Source: an uncultured Steroidobacter sp. (GTDB taxonomy: Bacteria > Pseudomonadota > Gammaproteobacteria > Steroidobacterales > Steroidobacteraceae). From it: DNA of 23,253 bases. Shown here in pieces: positions 22,040-23,253 of the stretch. Each line of letters opens with the position of its first letter. The stretch's first letter is position 1. The notes beneath the pieces were generated by a model. That model searched no databases and was not told the DNA's origin. It was given only the letters and a program-made list of their open reading frames with translations. The stretch lies in contig CAMLEO010000092.1 in assembly GCA_946478975.1 (NCBI GenBank), positions 1-23,253 of the forward strand, read 5' to 3'. The position numbers were made by a program, and so were the translations under genes.

Positions 22040-23253
22040 GTGATTTCTTTTGCGCAGAGTTATATTTTCAGCCCCGGCGTGCGCGAGATCTGGAGCGATC
22101 GCGCCACGTTGCAGCGCTGGCTGGACGTCGAAGTTGCGCTCGCCGAGGCGCAGGCGAGCGTGGGCCTGATTCCAATCGCAGCGGCCCGGCGAATTCGCGA
22201 GTGCGCGAATGTGAAGTACTTCGATGTGGAAGCTTTGAGCGGTGCGATCGCGTTCGCCCAGCATCCATTGACGCCGGTGCTCAAAGAGCTGGTGAAACTG
22301 TGTGGCGAGCCGGCCGGAGGCTGGGTGCATTGGGGCGCGACGACGCAAAACATCCTGGACACCGCACAATCGTTGCAACTCGCAGCCACGTCGCAGCTGA
22401 TCCACGATGAGCTGCAAGCGACGCTGGCCGTGCTCAAGGAGCGAGCTCGTGCGCACGCCGGTACGCTGCAAGCGGGGCGAACCCATGGTCAGCACGCAGT
22501 GCCGATCACGTTTGGTTTCAAGCTCGCGTGCTGGACGCTGGAATTCCAGCGACACCACGAGCGGTTGGAACGTCTGCGCAAGTCAGCGTTCGTGGTGAGA
22601 ATGGGCGGAGCGGCGGGCACGTATGCCGCGATGAGTGGCAACGGCCGCGAGGTGGAAGCACGAATCGCCGTCTCGCTCGGCCTGCAGCGCCCAGGCATCG
22701 GCGGCCGCACGGACGCAGATCACCAGGCGGAATACGTCACATTACTGGGCATGCTGGCGGCGACATGCGAGAAGGTGGCAGCGGACCTGGTTGTGCTGCA
22801 ACGATCGGAAATCGCCGAAGTCTCGGAGCGACATTACGTCGGCCGCACCGGCAGCTCGACCATGGCGCAGAAACGAAATCCGACCGAAGCGCAGCGGGTA
22901 GTGATGTTGGCGCGCATGACGCGTTCCCGCGTGCCGCTCGCGCTGGATTCCATGGTGAGACAGGACGAAGGCGATGCGATTGCATCTCACATCATGGATT
23001 ACATCCTCCCGGAATCGAGTGTGTTTGGATGTTCCGCACTGGCGGCCATGCGCGAACTGCTGACGGGAATGCAGGTGCATCCCGAACAAATGCTGAAGAC
23101 GCTGAATGCCAGCGGCGGGCTCATCATGGCCGAGTCGATCATGATGCAGCTGGCCGAAGGGATCGGCCGCGACCATGCGCACGAGCTGGTCCAGGCTGCC
23201 GCGAGCGAATGTGTCGAGCAGGGAGTAGAGTTCCTGCCCGCGCTGCGACGGCG
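22040..23253 (+). CDS. Fumarase/aspartase-superfamily lyase (PcaB/adenylosuccinate lyase-like), 3'-truncated
   Basis: An open frame of 404 codons starting at GTG 22040 (VISFAQSYIFSPGVREIW), with AGGAG 8 nt upstream, and running off the right edge. The three superfamily blocks are present: HWGATTQN (97-104), GRTHGQHAVPITFG (146-159, His149) and the signature GSSTMAQKRNP (271-281, with the catalytic-loop serines). The N-terminal pattern and domain order resemble 3-carboxy-cis,cis-muconate cycloisomerases and adenylosuccinate lyases. Asn104 replaces the usual Asp of G-A-T-[ST]-Q-D, and the signature has Ala-Gln instead of Pro-Gln/His. Beta-elimination (or cycloisomerisation) of a carboxylate is expected; the substrate is unknown. 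It is 14 bp after the TonB receptor gene, so almost certainly co-transcribed. Confidence 0.88.
   Translation, partial: MISFAQSYIFSPGVREIWSDRATLQRWLDVEVALAEAQASVGLIPIAAARRIRECANVKYFDVEALSGAIAFAQHPLTPVLKELVKLCGEPAGGWVHWGATTQNILDTAQSLQLAATSQLIHDELQATLAVLKERARAHAGTLQAGRTHGQHAVPITFGFKLACWTLEFQRHHERLERLRKSAFVVRMGGAAGTYAAMSGNGREVEARIAVSLGLQRPGIGGRTDADHQAEYVTLLGMLAATCEKVAADLVVLQRSEIAEVSERHYVGRTGSSTMAQKRNPTEAQRVVMLARMTRSRVPLALDSMVRQDEGDAIASHIMDYILPESSVFGCSALAAMRELLTGMQVHPEQMLKTLNASGGLIMAESIMMQLAEGIGRDHAHELVQAAASECVEQGVEFLPALRR

Noticed and set aside
1..23253. CRISPR arrays, tRNA or rRNA genes, transposases, phage genes
   Set aside because: None was recognised in the stretches between genes, which are short and fully accounted for by the listed features.

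Overview
This is a GC-rich, gene-dense window from a Gram-negative aerobe. TonB-dependent uptake, many predicted lipoproteins and periplasmic c-type cytochromes, a caa3-type oxidase and secreted glycoside hydrolases fit a free-living proteobacterium. The overall protein style resembles high-GC Gammaproteobacteria of the Steroidobacter/Nevskiales kind, but that placement is an impression, not a measurement. No rRNA, tRNA, CRISPR array, insertion sequence or phage gene was recognised.

Layout. (1) 2-1096 (+): the 3' part of a membrane acyltransferase, cut by the left edge. (2) 1059-8449 (-): eight tightly packed or overlapping genes that look like one transcription unit. In transcription order they are ctaD (oxidase subunit I), ctaE (subunit III), a 3-helix membrane protein, a small cytochrome c, a PQQ alcohol dehydrogenase with the lanthanide-type Asp-x-Asp motif, a MoxJ/XoxJ-like binding protein, a second cytochrome c, and ctaC (subunit II with a fused cytochrome c domain). 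(3) 8586-10019: a secreted trypsin-like protease (-) divergent from a MarR-type regulator (+). (4) 10023-13774 (-): a Ca2+/Na+ antiporter, a cytochrome P460-family protein and a secreted GH42 beta-galactosidase. (5) 13901-17802: an exported divergent Fe/Mn-SOD-family protein (+), a type II haloacid dehalogenase (-) and a secreted GH31 alpha-glycosidase (+). (6) 17809-23253: a LysR regulator (-) divergent from a DJ-1/PfpI-family protein, a TonB-dependent receptor and a fumarase/aspartase-superfamily lyase (+). The lyase runs off the right edge.

How it works together. The 7.4-kb minus-strand unit reads as a self-contained alcohol respiration module. A membrane-anchored PQQ dehydrogenase would oxidise an alcohol (or aldehyde) in the periplasm. 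Two small membrane-tethered cytochromes c would carry the electrons to the cytochrome domain of CtaC, and the unit's own oxidase would reduce oxygen. The oxidase is itself unusual. In an essentially ungapped comparison with canonical A-type subunit I, the D-channel glutamate (Glu to Trp), the K-channel lysine (Lys to Gln) and a non-redox-metal histidine (His to Thr) are all replaced, while every haem and CuB ligand is kept. This module is the most interesting content of the window. The right-hand cluster (LysR, DJ-1, TonB receptor, lyase) looks like an uptake and catabolism locus for an unidentified small molecule.
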